From the NCBI GenBank assembly GCA_015143295.1, contig CM026553.1, forward strand, positions 3,123,912-3,187,911: 64,000 nucleotides of DNA, written 5' to 3'. Source of the stretch: Tetracentron sinense. Lineage: Eukaryota > Streptophyta > Magnoliopsida > Trochodendrales > Trochodendraceae. Both the position numbers and the translations under genes were made by a program. Below are positions 10,889-24,200 of this stretch, piece by piece. How positions within the stretch are numbered: position 1 is the stretch's first letter; each line of letters starts with the position of its first letter. The notes below the pieces were generated by a model. It ran no database searches, was not told where the DNA came from, and saw only the letters and a list, made by a program, of their open reading frames with translations.

Positions 10889-11336
10889 TTTCACAACCCA
10901 AAATTTTGATAATAAAACTTGTATATATACTAGTAAGATTTCTAGTATATTCTTAGGGAGAAATGGGTAGAAGCTTCTCTAGAAGGTTCCTAGAGAGGAG
11001 GTGGGAGTAGAGAATTCTAGAATAATCCTATAGAGGAGGTGGTAGAATTTCTAGAAAACTCCTCAAGAGAAGGTGGGAGAAGGTTCTAGAGTTAGAAGCT
11101 AGAATCATCCCTTGAGTCCTATAAAAGGGGAAGACCCCTTTCATTTGTGATCATCCAAGTATCCAACAATTCATCCACTAGTGTAAGCTTCTTAAGGTAA
11201 TAAGAAGTATAGTGTTCTTCAAAAGTGTGTTCTTACTTCTCTTCTACTAGCTTGAGGGTGAGGATGACTTGTCTAGGATGGACTCTAGCACGAGTGCCGC
11301 ACGGTCAAAGTTGGGAAAATAACTAAGGCCGTGACA
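10889..11336 (+). repeat. 3' LTR of gag-only element
   Basis: 448 bp. It starts TTTCACAACCC where the 5' copy has TGTCACACCCC, and ends with the same GTGACA. Confidence 0.9.
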
Positions 11337-13308
11337 TATGGCAAACACTAGGCTCTCTCATCTCAACGAAATCGGCTTGGTTATCGTATTGCGGTAGAGG
11401 AGCCTAGAATGTTGGTGTTGCTAGATTGGAACTCTTACCTTCCCTTGATTGATCAAGTTTTGGACCATATGCTCAAAGTTGGACATCTCAATGACACCTT
11501 AACGGTATACGCGATTCTGGTCCTTGCAAAACCTTTTTGGCTGCGGGTGTGGAAAATTGAAATAGGTAATGGTCCTTATGCTTGACCAGCTGTCTCTCAA
11601 GAAAAAAAAAAAAAGGGGTAAAAGTTGGAGTTAATAAGGTAGAGGGGTAAATGTTAGGGATAACTACCGCAGAATGCTTTGAATTCAATTTAAACCCCAA
11701 AACGGACGTAAAGTTTTCATATTTACCGTGCAGGGTTCAAATGATAGAAGTGTAAATAAAACGCAATATGAAATATCCATTATAGCCTTCGAATGGCGTA
11801 ATGGTAATTAGGTTATAATAATGTAAAAGACAACTATACCCTTAAGAAACAAATTATCTGAGGGGCAGTTTTGTAAGAAGGAAATTATAGAATACGAAAA
11901 GACTATTATAGGCTCGGAATAACATAATGGTAATTACATGAAGATAGTGAAAAGACATTTATACCCCTTATATAGAAAATATCTTGAGGGCATTTTTGTA
12001 ACAAATTTTATTATGCAAAGACAGTTATACCCTTAAAATATATGTTGAAAAGTCAATTATACCCTTGATATATATATATATCATTTAATCACCGTCTATC
12101 TTCATTTTAGAATTTCTGTGGAGATATGTTAGGGCACGAAATGAACCCAAACACTGGCTCCTTGACGGAAGTTACTCTCCGGCAAGCTGAATTCCGGTGA
12201 TGTTTACCATTTTTTTTTATGCATTACAAAAAAAGTGGAGGTCTCCAAGAGCCTTAACAGTAATTAGGGATTTCATCTTCAAAGCATCGAATCTCCTTCA
12301 ATGGTGGCTCCTAATCTCATATCCAATGGATAAAATTTTGTTGGCAATGCTATTGCAACATGAGATCTCCATGCAAGATGTTCAGAAATCTTTTTTGGAT
12401 CCTTTTTTTGGGGATAGCAGTGTGATGCGTGGAATGAACAAGATTTTCTCACCCATATTCTAGTCATCGAAGAAATTATCCAGTGAGCATTCTGTAGTGA
12501 ATCTTTCAGAAAATAAAACACTATTACATAAGTATATCAACAACAATGAGCACATAAAATGCTATTAAGTGTTATTTAGAACGTCATCTTATATTTTATT
12601 TACTAAGAAGATTGAACGCTGCAAGGTAGGTATATTAACAACACTGGGCTATACAGAACGCTCATAATTCTTCTATGAAACGCCCTCTCATATTTTCATC
12701 TTGAAAAGATAGGATGTTATGATATAGGTAGAACAACAACACTGGGTTCTATAGAGTGCTCTTAAGTGTTTAATAGAACACCCTCTTATATTTATTCTCT
12801 GAGAATATAGAACACCCTACTGTCAATTGATCGGATTTTGATTCGGATCCAAGTTATCAAAACAAGCATAGAATAGCAAGGTTTTTTAATTTTCATATTT
12901 ATTTGAAAATCATGATATGTTGAAATATCCGGATTTGGTTAAAATATCGATAAATTAGGCTGATTATGAAAGATTTATTAGCATTTAGACCATTTTCAGA
13001 ATTTTGGATTAAGATTTGTAGTTTGATATGAAAATTTTAAGAATCTTAATATACTAAGAAAGGTCTTGACAATCTAATAAATATGTCGATAGCTAGGGAA
13101 AAATTTGTTAATCTAAAAGAAATTGATCTTCTAATAAAAAACTCAAAATCTAAGAGATAGTTCAACAATGTACAAATTTGTCAGCGTTGAAATTGAAAAA
13201 ATTGATATATTTGCAACATGAAACTAGAAATAAGAAAAAATACTAATTATTAATTCTTTGAGGAGTTTATAAAAAAACTCCAACACTCTCCTCCATAACA
13301 ATAGGAGC
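11337..13308. other. AT-rich stretch with tandem repeats, no gene
   Basis: About 2 kb between the gag-only element and the Athila remnant. About 11780-12030 holds two diverged ~125 bp copies of a unit containing 'taatggtaatta' and 'tatacccttaa'. About 12540-12830 holds a longer tandem repeat (separate entry). The frames at 11488-11700 and 12197-12521 have no recognisable domain and low-complexity composition. No LTR of the Athila element is apparent before 13309. Confidence 0.5.
12540..12830. repeat. About three ~120 bp tandem units
   Basis: Repeated words 'aacaacactgggctatacag' or 'aacaacactgggttctatag', 'agtgctcttaagtg' and 'gaacaccctcttatattt' recur in the same order roughly every 110-120 bp. 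Confidence 0.65.
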
Positions 13309-13955
13309 CCATCTTTCGAGGAGAAAGTGTTTCAAGCTCTCAAAGGCTTAGAGGCCAACACTCAACTGCTACACTCTCATTCTCAATCTATCCAGAGGAT
13401 TGAGTTTTAATTGGGCCAACTCGCTAGTGTCATATACAAGAGAGAAGAAGGGAAGCTTCCAAGCCAACCGGTGAGCAACCCTAAGGGTGTGAATATGGTT
13501 GACGATGCTCAAAACAATGAAACTCATCATGAGCACGTTCTTGCCATTACCACCCTAAGGGGTGGGAAGGTAGTTGAAAATGAGGTTAGAGAGAAGAAGA
13601 GTGAGGAAAAATAGCGCAATATGGGCCCAACAAATTCCAAAGGAGAAAGGGTGTCTGTCTCTGAGAAGGACCAATGTTCTTCCCCATCTTTATCTAATCC
13701 AACTCTCCCGGAATCCTATATGCCCAAAGCTCCTTACCCTCCGTTCTTAAAAGATTTCTCCCCTTTTGGGAGAAAGGAAACTAAAATTGATGAGATGATG
13801 GAGGTTTTTAAACAAATCAAAATCAACATTCCGCTCATAGATGTCATCAAGCAAATTCCGGCATATGCTAAATTTCTCAAGGACATGTGTACTCAAAAGC
13901 GCAAATCAAAGACTGATGTCATGTGTCCAAGAAAGTCCTTCTCACCGAGTAAGTA
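13309..13955 (+). pseudogene. Athila-like Gypsy gag remnant
   Basis: One frame encodes FEEKVFQALKGLEANTQLL, then, after a TAA at 13408-13410, LGQLASVIYKREEGKLPSQP and ITTLRGGKVV. After a TAG at 13612-13614 it continues with PKAPYPPFLKDF and a region ending KQIPAYAKFLKDMCTQKRK. This is the C-terminal gag and gag-protease linker of plant Athila-type elements. The line is cut at 13955 by the solo LTR. No intact LTR is seen upstream, so the 5' part of the host element is missing or unrecognisable. Confidence 0.8.
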
Positions 13956-14684
13956 TGTCGCGACCCAAAACCCACCCTAGGAGTTAGTGTGAATCTTGGA
14001 TGACTTGTCATGACCAACATGACTTGCTTGACAACCAACCTGCAAAATACCTGGAGCATATACAATAGAGGACAATAATGGCGGAAACATGAATGACAAA
14101 GCACAGCGGAAGTCTGACCAAAAACCTCTAAGTATATATATACATGATCCAAGTTTTGTACAAAAAGGAAATCACAAAAGAAATTGCGGACATGCCCGCC
14201 AAAATACATACGTATAATATCTCAAGCTCACACCCACAGATCACCTAGAATCTACCATCTAGTAGTAGCCATCTACAAGAGGTTCCTCCATAGGTTCCTC
14301 GACGTACTCCTCTTCTACCTAAGGGCCAGGAACACAGATATCAAAAAGAGCAGCCGCTCCACTATCACCTGCCGACATGAGAAGTACGGCTGAGCATGGA
14401 ATACTCAGTAGGTACCAAATACTAACCAACAGTCATAGCACAACAATAATAATATATAAAGCAGGAAGCAGTTCATATAGTAACAGGAAAGTAAAACAGT
14501 TTATATTCATGCTTGCATCACAGAAAAGCCGATAAAACCTCTTGAAATTGTCGTGCACTTGACTTGACTTAAAATACTCTTTCCATGAAAACCTTGCCAT
14601 GTTTGTCTTGCTTGAGCTTGTCTAGCGTGTCATGTCATGCGTGCTTGCTTGGAATTTAACATGCTCATGTATTTGTGAGATGCG

Positions 14685-14812
14685 CTTGTGAGATGCACTT
14701 GGGAGGGAAGGGAGACCCTTCTTTCATGATATGCACTTGAGGGGGAAGGGAGACCCTTCTTCCATGATATGTACTTGTGAGTGAGGAGAGACCCCTCGTG
14801 GAAGGGAAGTGT
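14685..14812. repeat. Minisatellite in solo LTR, about three ~50 bp units
   Basis: Repeats of 'gggaagggagacccttct' followed by 'catgatatgcactt', with the third unit more diverged. It lies about 730-855 bp from the LTR 3' end (minus orientation). Confidence 0.75.
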
Positions 14813-15737
14813 AAACTCCCTCCTATGCCATGCTAGTTCTTGTCCTCTTGTCAAAAATGAGGTAAAACATATCGTAAGATATGTCCTACCTCTAAACCTT
14901 AATCATGAAAAAGCTGGTAAACCATGTCATGCATGCCGTGCTCGTGGAATCGTGTGCATACTTTCATTTGAAACTTAATATGACATTTTGGGGTTTCAAC
15001 AATACATAGAATCATCATTTATTGAGCAAGTAATTATTCATGCAATTTAGGGAAAGCACGTAATCACACTATCATAAGCCCTAGCAATTTCATAAGCATA
15101 TAAGCATACATTTCTTGATTTACAACCCATTTTCTTCACCTTGGCATTTCATCAAACAGGTGGTGTGTTCATTATTTGTTAAATCTTACACTTTGATTTT
15201 CTAGGTGGGTTTATATTCACAACATCCATTATTGGCACAATACCCTCCCCATTTCATTCATCACATCATATTCACTTGGCATCCTTCGCCCAACATCCAC
15301 TCCCACATCACTATCCACCTCTCATTATATTCATACTATAGGGAAAACAATAAAGAAGGGAAGAAAAATGAGGATATGAACTACAAGGGTAGCATAAGGT
15401 ACCGACCTTGAAGAAAAGAAGAGAACCCTTGCAAAAGCCGAGGTTGAACGCTGCCCTAGCTTTGGAGAACGGGCTCCTCAAGTGCTTGAGCCGTGAACTT
15501 GAAGAAATCCAAGCTTGAGGTGATCTAGGGTCTTCAAACCCCTTTGATTTCTTCTCAAATACAACCCTAGGTTTAGAAAACCTCTTTCTCCTCTCTCACT
15601 CTTCCAAAATGCACGATTGAGGGTTTGTGAAACCCTCAACCCCGAAATTGGGTTTATATAGCAAGGGGGATGGTTAAAGACCATCATACCCTTAATGATC
15701 TACTTAAAAAGACCAAACCAAGCAAATTCGTAGAGGA

Positions 15738-15932
15738 GCGGTCAACCTGTCATGGGAAGCGGTCGATCGGTCCAAAAGACCCTCTCTGGAAAACAACCCC
15801 ATACAAAGTTAGTGCGATAGCGGTCGACCGGTGGTTGGAGCGGTCGACCGGTAGGTGAGCGGTCGATCGGTCATATCTGTGGTCGAGCAGTAGGCCACCG
15901 GTTGATCGGTCCTTAGAGCGGTTAACCGGTTG
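15738..15932. repeat. Cluster of eight GGTCGAYC-like palindromes
   Basis: Eight units of the type GAGCGGTCGACCGGT or GCGGTCGATCGGTC. Two carry a full GGTCGACC palindrome; the others are variants such as GGTTAACC and GGTCAACC. The cluster lies just upstream of the TATA box in the LTR's own (minus) orientation. Confidence 0.85.
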
Positions 15933-16272
15933 ATTTTTGTTTTGCCTATTTTACTGATTTTTCTTATTTTTCCTACTTCGGTATTTTGGCCATAACTTTT
16001 GACTCGTCTATCGGATTTTGAATCGAAGGGGAACATTCCTAGTGTTTTAGAATTTCCAATTTCTACTTCATTTATGGACCAAATTATCCTCAAAGTTGAC
16101 TGATTTGGAAATGGAGTTCAACAAACCAGATTTTAATATATCCAACTTAGGAATCCTACTTCTTAACACTTAAGTTCTTTAAAACTTCTCATTTCATAGA
16201 AATTGGAGATTATAAAGGCATAAAGCCTTGGCACAAGTTCCAACACATGTACAAAAGTTCCGGGGCTCTACA

Positions 16273-17115
16273 AAGTGAGCTCCATTATCCAACATAACAC
16301 TCCTCTAAAATTTAAGGACCCTGGTGCTTCTACTATTACATGTATCATTGGAGATCACTCCATTGACCGGACACTCCTTGATTTAGCAGCTAGTGTTAAT
16401 ATATTACCCATCTCGGTATATGAGAAATTTGGCTTAGGAGAGCTTCGCCCCACATCCGTTGTATTACAATTGGCAGATAGATCCATGAAAAAGCCTCGTG
16501 GGGTAGTTGAAGATGTTCTTATTAAAGTCGACAAATTTTTCTTTCCTGTCGATTTCTTGTCCTTGACATGCAACCCATGCACAATTTAAAAAGCCTAGTC
16601 ATCCTCGGTCGTCCCTTCCTGGCTACTGCTAATGCTTGCATAAATTGTAAGACTAGGGTAATGAAGGTGTCATTTGGTAACATGAAAGTTCGGTTGAACG
16701 TCTTCATTACCCTTGAACAATAATTGAAAGGGGAAGATTGTTTCCTGGTTGATATGATTGATAGTTGAGGATGCCCCTCCATATGCTTTAATTAATAATC
16801 CCTTAGAGGCATATCTCGCTCATCTTAAACCACCGGACCTCATGATAGAAAAATCCATAGGGATTGCACATTCTTTGCTTGATCTCACTCATCTAAAAGG
16901 TTTTCCATTGGAAAAATATAAAGTAAAGGCCAAGCATAAAGTTGAGACCTTTCAAAGGTGTAGGAATTCTATCTTTTTTGACCCGGATGGGCGTGTGCTC
17001 AAGGCCAAGTCCCAACACCTCCAGCCTTACTTGATCCCGTCTACCTAGATGGTTAATTATTTTGAGGTCATCTAGCTGAAGACAAAAAACATAACGCTTG
17101 TTGGGAGGCAACTCA
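16273..17115 (+). pseudogene. Athila-like protease and end-of-pol remnant
   Basis: After the solo LTR, the frame at 16275-16589 encodes an Athila-type aspartic protease: KFKDPGASTITCIIG, then DRTLLDLAASVNILPISVYEKFGLG with the catalytic DLGAS now DLAAS, then a region ending VEDVLIKVDKFFFP. Downstream, 16758-17048 contains NPLEAYLAHL, a segment that normally lies before reverse transcriptase, and then GRVLKAKSQHLQPY, which resembles the end of integrase. Reverse transcriptase, RNase H and most of integrase are therefore deleted. The Athila hallmark 'cttgttgggaggcaactcaa' is at 17097-17116. Confidence 0.8.
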
Positions 17116-17322
17116 ATCTCTTAGGTCTAGTCTATGATTTTTCTTTATTTCTTTGATTTCGTTAATTCAAGTTTGGGGTGGTAATTCACCACCCTAATCT
17201 TCAAAAAAAAAAAAAACGTCAAAACGGCATTTTTGGTGATCAATCACCCCTAGGGGAGATCGATCACCCAAAAGGGAGATCGATCGCCCACAGGGGAGAT
17301 CAATCGCCAATGGGGGAGATCG
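17116..17322 (+). mobile_element. Athila 3' noncoding region, left part
   Basis: Contains 'caagtttggggtggtaattc' and an A-run, then a tandem array of GATCGATC-type units at 17236-17322 (such as GGGGAGATCGATCACCC). It is cut at 17322 by the Copia LTR and resumes at 35121. Confidence 0.75.
17236..17322. repeat. GATCGATC-type palindromic tandem repeat
   Basis: Four to five units of about 22 bp, e.g. 'gggagatcgatcgcccacag', each holding GATCGATC or GATCAATC. The Copia element inserted inside this array. Confidence 0.8.
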
Positions 17323-19557
17323 TGTTAGACATGATGCCCAGAAAAGTCATTTAGATTGTTAGACTCTTATTAATTTGATTAATAAAGACTTCTTCTTAAT
17401 CTATTGTATATTCATTATGGGTAATTGACCATGATCATGAGATGATCTATACGACATGAGATATCGATAAAGGTCCATACGGTATATTGTAGGAAAGTTA
17501 TGTGATTGGATTATCACAGGCAGATATAACTTTCCAGTTCCTTATACCTTATATAGTCATAGCTGTGGGTGAAGTTGGGCACTTCACTTATATGACTGCC
17601 AGAATGCTAAGATGTTCTCAATAGTTGAGATGTAGTTCTATCTCAAACTATTGTAGTGGAGACTACACATCAGCATATGAGTGCTTAAATGTACACTAAC
17701 TGATTACATTCAATGAGAGACCTCTTACATAAACATACTATCAGATAGTTGGTCTCCCATTTACATTGAACAGTTTCGATGATCCTTAGATCTGATGTGT
17801 TCATCTATGACTGAGCAGTGATCTGACTGTTTTGATTCCACCAACGTATTTTCTAATTTAGGGAATACAATACAGTGACAGTTGGATAGTCAGAAAGCTA
17901 TTTGAGTTCTAATGAATTTCAAATAAGAAATCCATACTCATTAATTTGAGAGATTATCCAAGTTCCGGGTAAGACAGTTGATTAAGTTCAAATCCTGCGC
18001 AGGTGATTTTGAAATTAAAATAAGTTTTAAAATATAATTTTATTAAAAGATATTATACTTATTAAAAGATTTTCTCAAAATGTTTTTAATGAGAAATTGT
18101 TTCTCATGGCTTAATCATAAGTCTTGGAAACCCGGATGATGTGCAATGAGCTATGGGTTAGAGAGTATGTCAATCTCGAAGGCCCATCAGGCATAATGTA
18201 TTTAAAAGGATAAATCAAATTAAAATTTTCATGTGGCGGGATCCATATTGGTTAATATTCATACACTGGGATTCAATTGCAACATGGATATCTCACGTCA
18301 CTTGCAATTCCGATGTAATTCCTGTTTAGGGTCAATGAGATAACATTGGGTAAGCCAGGGAAAGAATGTCCCAAAGCAATCTGTGGAGATGCTCATATAA
18401 GAAATACAAGCTCATAAATTGATTAAAGGTTAATCATTTATCTAAATGATTAAATGTTAATCGTTGAATAAATAGATTAAAAGTTAATCTATGGTTTAAA
18501 TTAATTGATAATTTAAATCTAGGGATTATCTTAATAATTATTTAATTAACCTAATTAAAGGGGAAATGGGTTTGACCCATATCCATAAACCCATTAATAT
18601 GGACCTTTAATATGGGCCAAAGCCCATGGGTTTAAACCCTAGGGTGGGGCGCCCACTTTGGAAATTCTAATTGGATTGGGATTTGATTATTTGAATAATT
18701 ATTGAGTAATAACTGATTAATTAAGGAATTAAAATCCAATGGTTGGATTGCAATTAGGATTAAGATGACATGGAGTTGGATTGCAACAAGGAGTGTTAAA
18801 ACTCCTCAAAACTCACGCCCCTCTTGATGCTCATGCCCCCCCTTTGTAGTTTGAGGTATCCTAGTTTGACTAGGATTCCTCCATTTGTTGGTTGTTGACT
18901 TATCCCTATTAATTAAGGAATCCTCTTTTAATAAGGATTCTTTAATTAGTAGGATTTTCTATAACTAAAGTTGTTATAGTTAAACTAGGATTTTATTTAA
19001 ATTAATAATAAGAGTTATTATTAATAAATAACTTCTTAAAGGATAAGTTACACTTGGAGTAGGATATGGATTAGATCCATTTTATAAATACCCCAAGACC
19101 AAAACCGTATGAGAGGAATAATCACAATTCTTCAAAAAAATTTCTCTCTCCCTCTCCTCTCTCTCCAAACCGTGAGCACTTAGGGATATTCCCTAGGATT
19201 TTCGTGAGCTACTAGGTGGTTCTAGTTGGGTTTTGCAAATCTAGGGTTTTGAACCTTAGTATTTTTGGTGATAGAAGGTCTACACCAATACTCCATCTTC
19301 TTCCTCTTGCTTCAACAATTTTAAAGGAGATTCTAAAGCTTCGTGGGGATAGCGAAGAACAAGGATCGAGCTTCTTGTATTTTTCCGAGAAATCTGTACA
19401 AAGAGTTCTGACGGTTTGAGTGGATTAAGCTTCACCGGTGAACATCATTCACCGAGGTGATATGACTAAAACTTTTAGATAAAATTTGATGCTTTCTATG
19501 GTGTTAAGATCTAGGGGATCCAGTTTCGGCATAAATTTTTATCCGGATCCCCCTTCA
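17323..19557 (+). repeat. 5' LTR of Copia element
   Basis: 2235 bp, TG...CA. The TATA region 'ttttataaatacccc' is near 19080, followed by a CT-rich leader (19140-19170). Confidence 0.93.
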
Positions 19558-21205
19558 AGTATCAGAGCTCATGCTTAGGGAGTTTTTTTTGTTTATTTTA
19601 ATAAGGTTATTAAATGGATAATTTAATTCATGAGATGAATTTAACTTAGATCTATTTAATATTGCTCGTAGTTTTTATTATTTTATTTGTTCATGAGATG
19701 AATAAATAAATAAATATTTTATTATATTATTGAATGAGATTTGATAATTTAATAATTTTAAAAACTAGCATTATATGTGATATAATTAAATTCGAAATAA
19801 AGAGTTTATTTTGAAATTTCTTTTTAAAATGATTTGATCATTTAATATATATTTATTAATTGTTTAAAATAATTAATAAATGATTTTTCCCATAAATAGA
19901 TTTTATTCAAAAAATTATAAAACCCTAATTTATGATGAGATCATATTTAGGATTTTCGATTCTCTTAATTTTTATTTTAATCTTGGATAATAGTAGAACC
20001 AATCTATATGAAAGGATCTTGCATTCGAGAAAGAAATAAAAATATTGTACAGATTTTAAGAAAATTCTATCTTATATTTTAAAAATAATTTTATGAAAAT
20101 TATTATATGGAAAATATAATTGTTTTATTTTTTCCAAGGTTTGATCTATATTAGATATAGATTTTATCGAGCTAATTGATAATTGTTATCAAATTTTAAA
20201 TCTTTTTAAAATAAGAAAAATTACTCCATCATCATGTACCATCTTTTTTATATGAGATTATAGTTATGGGTCATATTTTATGATAAATTGTTTATCATTC
20301 ATGCATTCATATTAAAGGATAATATGTAGTAGATTTTGGCAATCTGTAAATGGCAGATTCATTCGATTTCCCTGAAAATGGCGAATGGAATACCGGTTTC
20401 CCTGATGCCATTTAAATTCTATTTAATGCATTGGTGGAGATGCTACGAAGGAGGATGCTGCGATGTGATCTGGATAAAATGATAAAGGATGGGATCACGA
20501 AGGAGTTTGGGAGCTGCCTTTATTGTTATCTCATTCTCTTACATCCATGCATTTTAATTTATTGACCCATAGCGATTAATCTTGTATATTATTGTTTTAT
20601 TTTATCATGAGATGATATTTGTTTATTTGTTTAATTATTCTGTTGAAATAATTGCCCTTGATAAATCATGTGTATATAAGACTGGGACAAGTCCCTAAGT
20701 ATTATGATCTTTTGCCATACACTATGTGATTCTATAGTGGGAAGTGTGAGTAAGCTGACAGGCCAAAACCGAGCCCAATCCCTCTCACCTATGTGTGAAC
20801 ATGTTGAAAACTATATAAGCAAATATTGGGAGCAATAACGCCAAAGCGTGAGCTTTCGCTAGGTGTTTATTAGGTTCATGGTAGGTGGGCACATGAGTAC
20901 GAGATATTATACAATAACGCCAAAGCGTGAGTATAACATCCCTTATAGATCAGACAGTAGATCGAATGTTCCAGAATTCACAAGATGAGATCTGTGAAAT
21001 TGGAGAAGATAGTTTCTATCTGCTTATTCAAGGTGATGTGATGATGTCCCCAAAGGCAGGATCACATTAAGCCAGTGTCTAGGTTTTCGCTGCCAATTGA
21101 TTCTTCGTAAATTGACAATACCATTAGAAACAGACCCATAATCTAATAGATATTAATGAATACAATAGATCCCTAATACTATCTTTTTTGTAATTTGCTT
21201 AGATC
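19558..21205 (+). other. Copia leader with primer-binding site
   Basis: The complement to initiator tRNA-Met, TATCAGAGCTC, starts at 19560. The following 1.6 kb is very AT-rich and noncoding. The word 'caataacgccaaagcgtgag' appears twice, at about 20835 and 20911, about 76 bp apart. Confidence 0.75.
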
Positions 21206-24200
21206 ATGACAGGCCTACACCCATTGACTGAAATTCTTCGTGATGAAAAGTTAGTAGGAACTAACTATGTAGACTGGAAAAAAAAATTAGAATAGTATTT
21301 GCTGCTAATAACCTTGACCTATATCTTAAGACACCTAAACCCGAAATTCCTCCAGATGCTTCACCGGCCCAAAAGGCTGAGTTGGAGCAATGGGAGAGGT
21401 CAAATCAGATGACCAAGTGTTACATTCTGCTTCCATGTCTAACATCTTGCAAAGCCAGGATGAACATATAGATAAGGCTTCTGACATTTTGCAAAACTTA
21501 CATAAGATGTTTGGTGAGCAAAATAGATCAGCTCGACAAGTTAAATTGAAATCCCTTGTTAACACCAAGATGGCTGAGGGAACTCCAGTCAGGGAGCACA
21601 TCATTAAGATGATGGGCTTATTGAATGAATTGGAAATTCTTGGTGGAGAGATGGATGTCATCACTCAGGTTAACATTGTTCTGTAGTCACTCCCTTCGTC
21701 CTTCAATTCGTTCATGTTAAATTATTGCATGAACAAGAGTGAAATGTCACTAAGTGAGCTTATGAACTCACTTATGTCTGCAGAAGATTTGATCAAAAAG
21801 TCAACAAATGGTGAAATTTTAACTGTCGATAAACCTGATACCTCCAATTGATCTAAAAAGTTTAGAAAGAAGAATAAGGGTAAAGGTAAGTTTAAAGACA
21901 GTAAAGGTAAGGCAAAAGTTGCCAAATGTTTATCCAGTGATGCTGGCAAGGATAAGAAGGGCAATGGAAAGTGTTTTCACTGTGGTAAAATAAGCCACTA
22001 GAAGAGGAATTGTAGGACTTACCTCGCAACTCTTAAGAAGAGTGGCGGCAGTACTCAAGGTATGAGATGCTTTGAAGTACTTATTATTATTGAGTCTAAC
22101 TTTCTGGATGGTCCTCCTAACTCATGGTGCGTGGATTTTGGATCCACTGTACACGTTTGCAATTGTTTGAAAGGGTTCAAGGAAACCAGAAAGCCGACCA
22201 AACAGGAGCAGAAGCTTAAGGTTGGCTCCGGTGCAAATGTTACAGTGAAGTCAATCGACTTGTTTACTCTTTATTTACCTAATGGAAAGGTATTAATTTT
22301 AGAAGATTGATTTTATATGCCTTCTGCACATCGTAATTTGATTTCAGTATCTAGACTCTTATATTGTGGATTCTCTATCGATTTTAATTCAATTGTTGAA
22401 ATTAAGAAAGATGGAATGGTCTAGATTACTGGTAATCTCATTAATGGTCTTTATTTAATATTCCATTTGGTAAATAATGAATGTCTGCAAAGTGACAAAA
22501 TTCTCATCATCTAGAATGTCTGGAATAAAGAGACATTGCACCGAGTCTACTTATCTTTGGCATAAGAGACTTGGTCATATTAATTTTGATAGGATCAAGA
22601 AGTTGGTAAAAGATGGTTCCCCTTGAATTCCTCAAGATAGAACCACTCCCTACTTGCTAGTCTTGTCTCGAAGGGATGATGACCAAGAAGCCTTACCCTA
22701 AAAAGGTAGGAAGAGCCGAAGAAAAGCTAAGACTAATACATAGTGATGTATGTGGTCCATTTAACATTGTTGCATGAGGACAATACTGGTATTTTGTCAC
22801 ATTTACCAATGACTATTCCAGATATGAATATGTCTACTTGATGTAACACAAATCTGACACATTTGAAAAGTTCAAAGAATTCAGATTAGAAGTTGAGAAT
22901 CAAACTGACAAATCCATAAAGACACTTCGATCAGATTGAGGTGGTGAATACCTCACCAACGAGTTTATGGATTACTTAAGGGATAATAGGATTATCTCGC
23001 AATAGAAAAGTACTGCATCTCCTCAACAAAATGGAATTTTTGAAAGAAGAAACCGGACCTTATTAGATATGGTTCGCTCTATGATGAGCCATGTCGATAT
23101 TTCTTCATATCTTTGGGGATATCCTATACAAACTGCCATTTATATTCTGAACCGGATTCCATCTAAGTCTATTCCGGTTACACCCTATGAATTGTGAATT
23201 GGGCGAAAACCTAGTTTACAACATCTAAGGGTATAGGGTTGTCTTGCGCATGTTTGCAAACTCGAACCCACTAAGTTGGAATCTAGGACAAAGAAATGGA
23301 ATTTCATTGGGTATCCAAAAGAAACTAAGAATTTCTATTTCTACTCTAAGGCAGACCAAACAATAGTTGTTAGGCTTCATGCCACTTGCTTGTAGGAAGA
23401 AATAGATCTCCTTAAGAAGGTTGAATTTCATGAGATGAAAGACAACACAGCCAGTGTCCAAACTGAACCTAATCCTTCTATTAATGATTCTCCTAATTCT
23501 ATTCAATTGAGAAGGTCTGAAAGAGTTTCTAGACCACTAGATAGACTTCAGTATTACAATAATGAGGTTTATATAGTTACCCCTGATGATGAGGATACGG
23601 ATCCTAATACTTATCAGGAAGTTACATTAGATGTAGATGCATCTCAATGGAATAAAGCTATGAATGCTGAAATAGATTCCATGTATGGCAACGGCGTCTG
23701 GACTTTAATAGATCCACCAGATGGTATAAAGCCAATTGGATCCAAATGGATTTACAAAAGGAAGAAGGGTGCCGATGGTAACGTGGAGACCTATAAAGCT
23801 AAACTTGTTGCAATAGGTTACACTCAAATTCAAGGAGTTGATTATGAGGATACCTTTTCGCCAGTAGCTATGCTCAAATCCATCAAGATTTGCTAGCTAT
23901 AGCTGCACACCATGACTATGAGATATGGCAAAGGGATGTCAAAACTGCTTTCCTTAACAGAATGTTATATGAAGACATCTATATGAAGCAACCAGAGGGC
24001 TTCATTGTTCCTAACTAGGAGAATATAGTATGCAAGCTCAACAAGTCGATATATGGTTTGAAACAAGCTTCTAGAAGCTGGAATTAAAGATTTGATCTTT
24101 CGATCAAAGAATTTGGATTCCAAAAGAATTTGGAAGAATCTTGTATTTACAAGAAGGACAGTGGGAGAGCAGTAGATACCTAATTCTATATGTTGATAGC

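Larger units (their letters stand above)
9298..11336 (+). mobile_element. Complete gag-only LTR element (TR-GAG-like), 2.04 kb
   Basis: Two 448 bp direct repeats (9298-9745 and 10889-11336) begin TGTCAC (TTTCAC in the second) and end GTGACA, so the ends are self-complementary. A primer-binding site follows the first repeat and a purine tract (GGTGGGGAAGAG) precedes the second. TATG occurs immediately before (9294-9297) and after (11337-11340) the element, a 4 bp candidate target duplication. The 1.14 kb interior carries only a broken gag-like frame and a decayed protease-like segment. There is no reverse transcriptase or integrase, so the element would need enzymes in trans. This matches the published TR-GAG class of plant non-autonomous elements. 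Confidence 0.9.
13956..16272 (-). mobile_element. Solo Gypsy-type LTR inserted in the Athila remnant
   Basis: 2317 bp with TG...CA ends. On the minus strand it reads TGTAGAGCCCCGG...TTTGGGTCGCGACA, matching the termini of the LTR at 24814. It is flanked by AAGTA (13951-13955) and AAGTG (16273-16277), a 5 bp target duplication with one transition. No internal region or partner LTR is present, so it probably arose by LTR-LTR recombination. On the minus strand it shows a palindrome cluster, then TATATAA near 15653-15661, then a tandem repeat, in the same order as the related LTRs. Confidence 0.88.
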
